This document shows positions 23,068 to 23,268 of a DNA stretch of 23,268 bases, one piece after another. The translations under genes were made by a program, and so were the position numbers. The stretch's first letter is position 1, and the number at the start of each line of letters is the position of its first letter. This DNA comes from an uncultured Burkholderiales bacterium (lineage in GTDB: Bacteria; Pseudomonadota; Gammaproteobacteria; Burkholderiales; Burkholderiaceae_C). The notes below the pieces were generated by a model. That model saw nothing but the letters and a program-made list of their open reading frames with translations. It had not been told where the DNA came from and searched no databases. Location: the NCBI GenBank assembly GCA_903887655.1, contig CAISQQ010000347.1, positions 1 through 23,268 of the forward strand. The letters run 5' to 3'.

Positions 23068-23094
23068 AACCCTGGTGCAACCCTGGTGCAACCC
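23068..23094. repeat. 11-bp tandem repeat
   Basis: AACCCTGGTGC occurs twice in tandem (23068-23078, 23079-23089), followed by a partial AACCC. It lies in the predicted leader of the right-edge gene. AGGGTT at 23045-23050 can pair with AACCCT in the first copy, so the repeat may switch between alternative hairpins. Function unknown. Confidence 0.7.
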
Positions 23095-23178
23095 ATTCAC
23101 CCCAGAGAGTTGGTCGCATCGAGCTTTGGCATCCTGCGCCGTCTTCTTTTTTTCACATTGATAGATTGTTGTCACTGA

Positions 23179-23268
23179 ATGTTCCTCTCTAGCCCAGTTT
23201 CGTTGCCTTCTCGCTTGAATGATTGGGTGAAATCGCAGCTCGATACCCATGAAAACGTTTTGGCGTGG
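23179..23268 (+). CDS. 5' end of a protein gene cut by the window edge (possibly a cyanophycin-locus ABC transporter)
   Basis: An ATG at 23179, preceded directly by an in-frame TGA, opens 30 codons that reach the window end without a stop. The peptide starts MFLSSPVSLPSRLNDWV and ends in ENVLAW. It has the look of a soluble N-terminus, with no signal peptide. From memory, Burkholderiales cyanophycin loci often include an ABC transporter whose N-terminus has this kind of SLPSRL...LAW start, together with a DUF1854 protein. The identity is therefore a context guess. No good ribosome site is seen. It is divergent from cphA'. Confidence 0.5.
   Translation, partial: MFLSSPVSLPSRLNDWVKSQLDTHENVLAW

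Larger units (their letters stand above)
22765..23178. promoter_or_regulatory. Divergent intergenic region upstream of cphA'
   Basis: A 414-bp stretch with no convincing gene. Towards cphA' a GATAAT (plus-strand 22916-22921) lies beside an A/T-rich tract (22923-22936) that includes TTGACT on the minus strand, but the nine-base gap between these boxes is too short for a normal promoter. Towards the right a TTGAGG/16/TACAAT pair is present at 22979-23006. A tandem repeat occupies 23068-23094. A short minus-strand frame (23041-23250) overlaps the plus-strand start and shows no recognisable features; I regard it as chance. Confidence 0.5.

Noticed and set aside
23041..23250. 69-codon minus-strand frame at the right edge
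   Set aside because: It crosses the tandem repeat, overlaps a better-supported plus-strand start and has no family features.
1..23268. CRISPR array, prophage, insertion sequence or toxin-antitoxin module
   Set aside because: No regularly spaced repeats, transposase, integrase or terminal inverted repeats were seen. Almost all genes are housekeeping types in conserved order.

Overview
This window is chromosomal DNA from a betaproteobacterium of the order Burkholderiales, most likely a Comamonadaceae-type freshwater or soil organism. That placement is inferred from gene order (pyrG-kdsA-eno; methyltransferase-dapA-bamC-metallo-hydrolase; a tandem pair of cyanophycin synthetase genes) and protein style, not from a marker gene. 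Coding density is high. I see no rRNA, complete tRNA, insertion sequence, prophage or CRISPR array.

Left arm (1-6666): on the minus strand pyrG, kdsA and eno run as one block (CTP synthesis, the KDO step of lipopolysaccharide core synthesis, glycolysis), with a possible start of the next gene at the window edge. Divergent from pyrG on the plus strand are coaBC (coenzyme A synthesis) and dut (dUTPase). They converge on slpA, an FKBP-type prolyl isomerase with an unusual acidic tail, which is itself divergent from a RoxA/YcfD-type ribosomal oxygenase gene.

Middle (6734-12043): after the oxygenase gene lies a very small Ala/Pro-rich lipoprotein gene with a near-consensus promoter, a palindromic leader and a UUCG terminator. 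It converges on a minus-strand cluster read methyltransferase, dapA, bamC, YycJ-like metallo-hydrolase. This joins lysine/diaminopimelate synthesis to outer-membrane protein assembly.

Right-centre (12230-17898): parE and parC (topoisomerase IV) overlap by one base on the plus strand. A RidA-family gene on the minus strand and a secreted surface-adhesin-E-like protein on the plus strand follow.

Right arm (17984-23268): two cyanophycin synthetase genes overlap by four bases on the minus strand. The first, CphA', has an intact ATP-grasp half but has lost the Mur-ligase P-loop and the Mur C-terminal domain. The second, CphA, keeps both catalytic halves but lacks the GHxxEH-type motif that CphA' retains in its N-terminal domain. 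Divergent from them a plus-strand reading frame opens 30 codons before the window ends; it may be a transporter gene linked to cyanophycin loci. This cyanophycin locus, with its apparent division of labour, and the small lipoprotein are the most interesting parts of the window.
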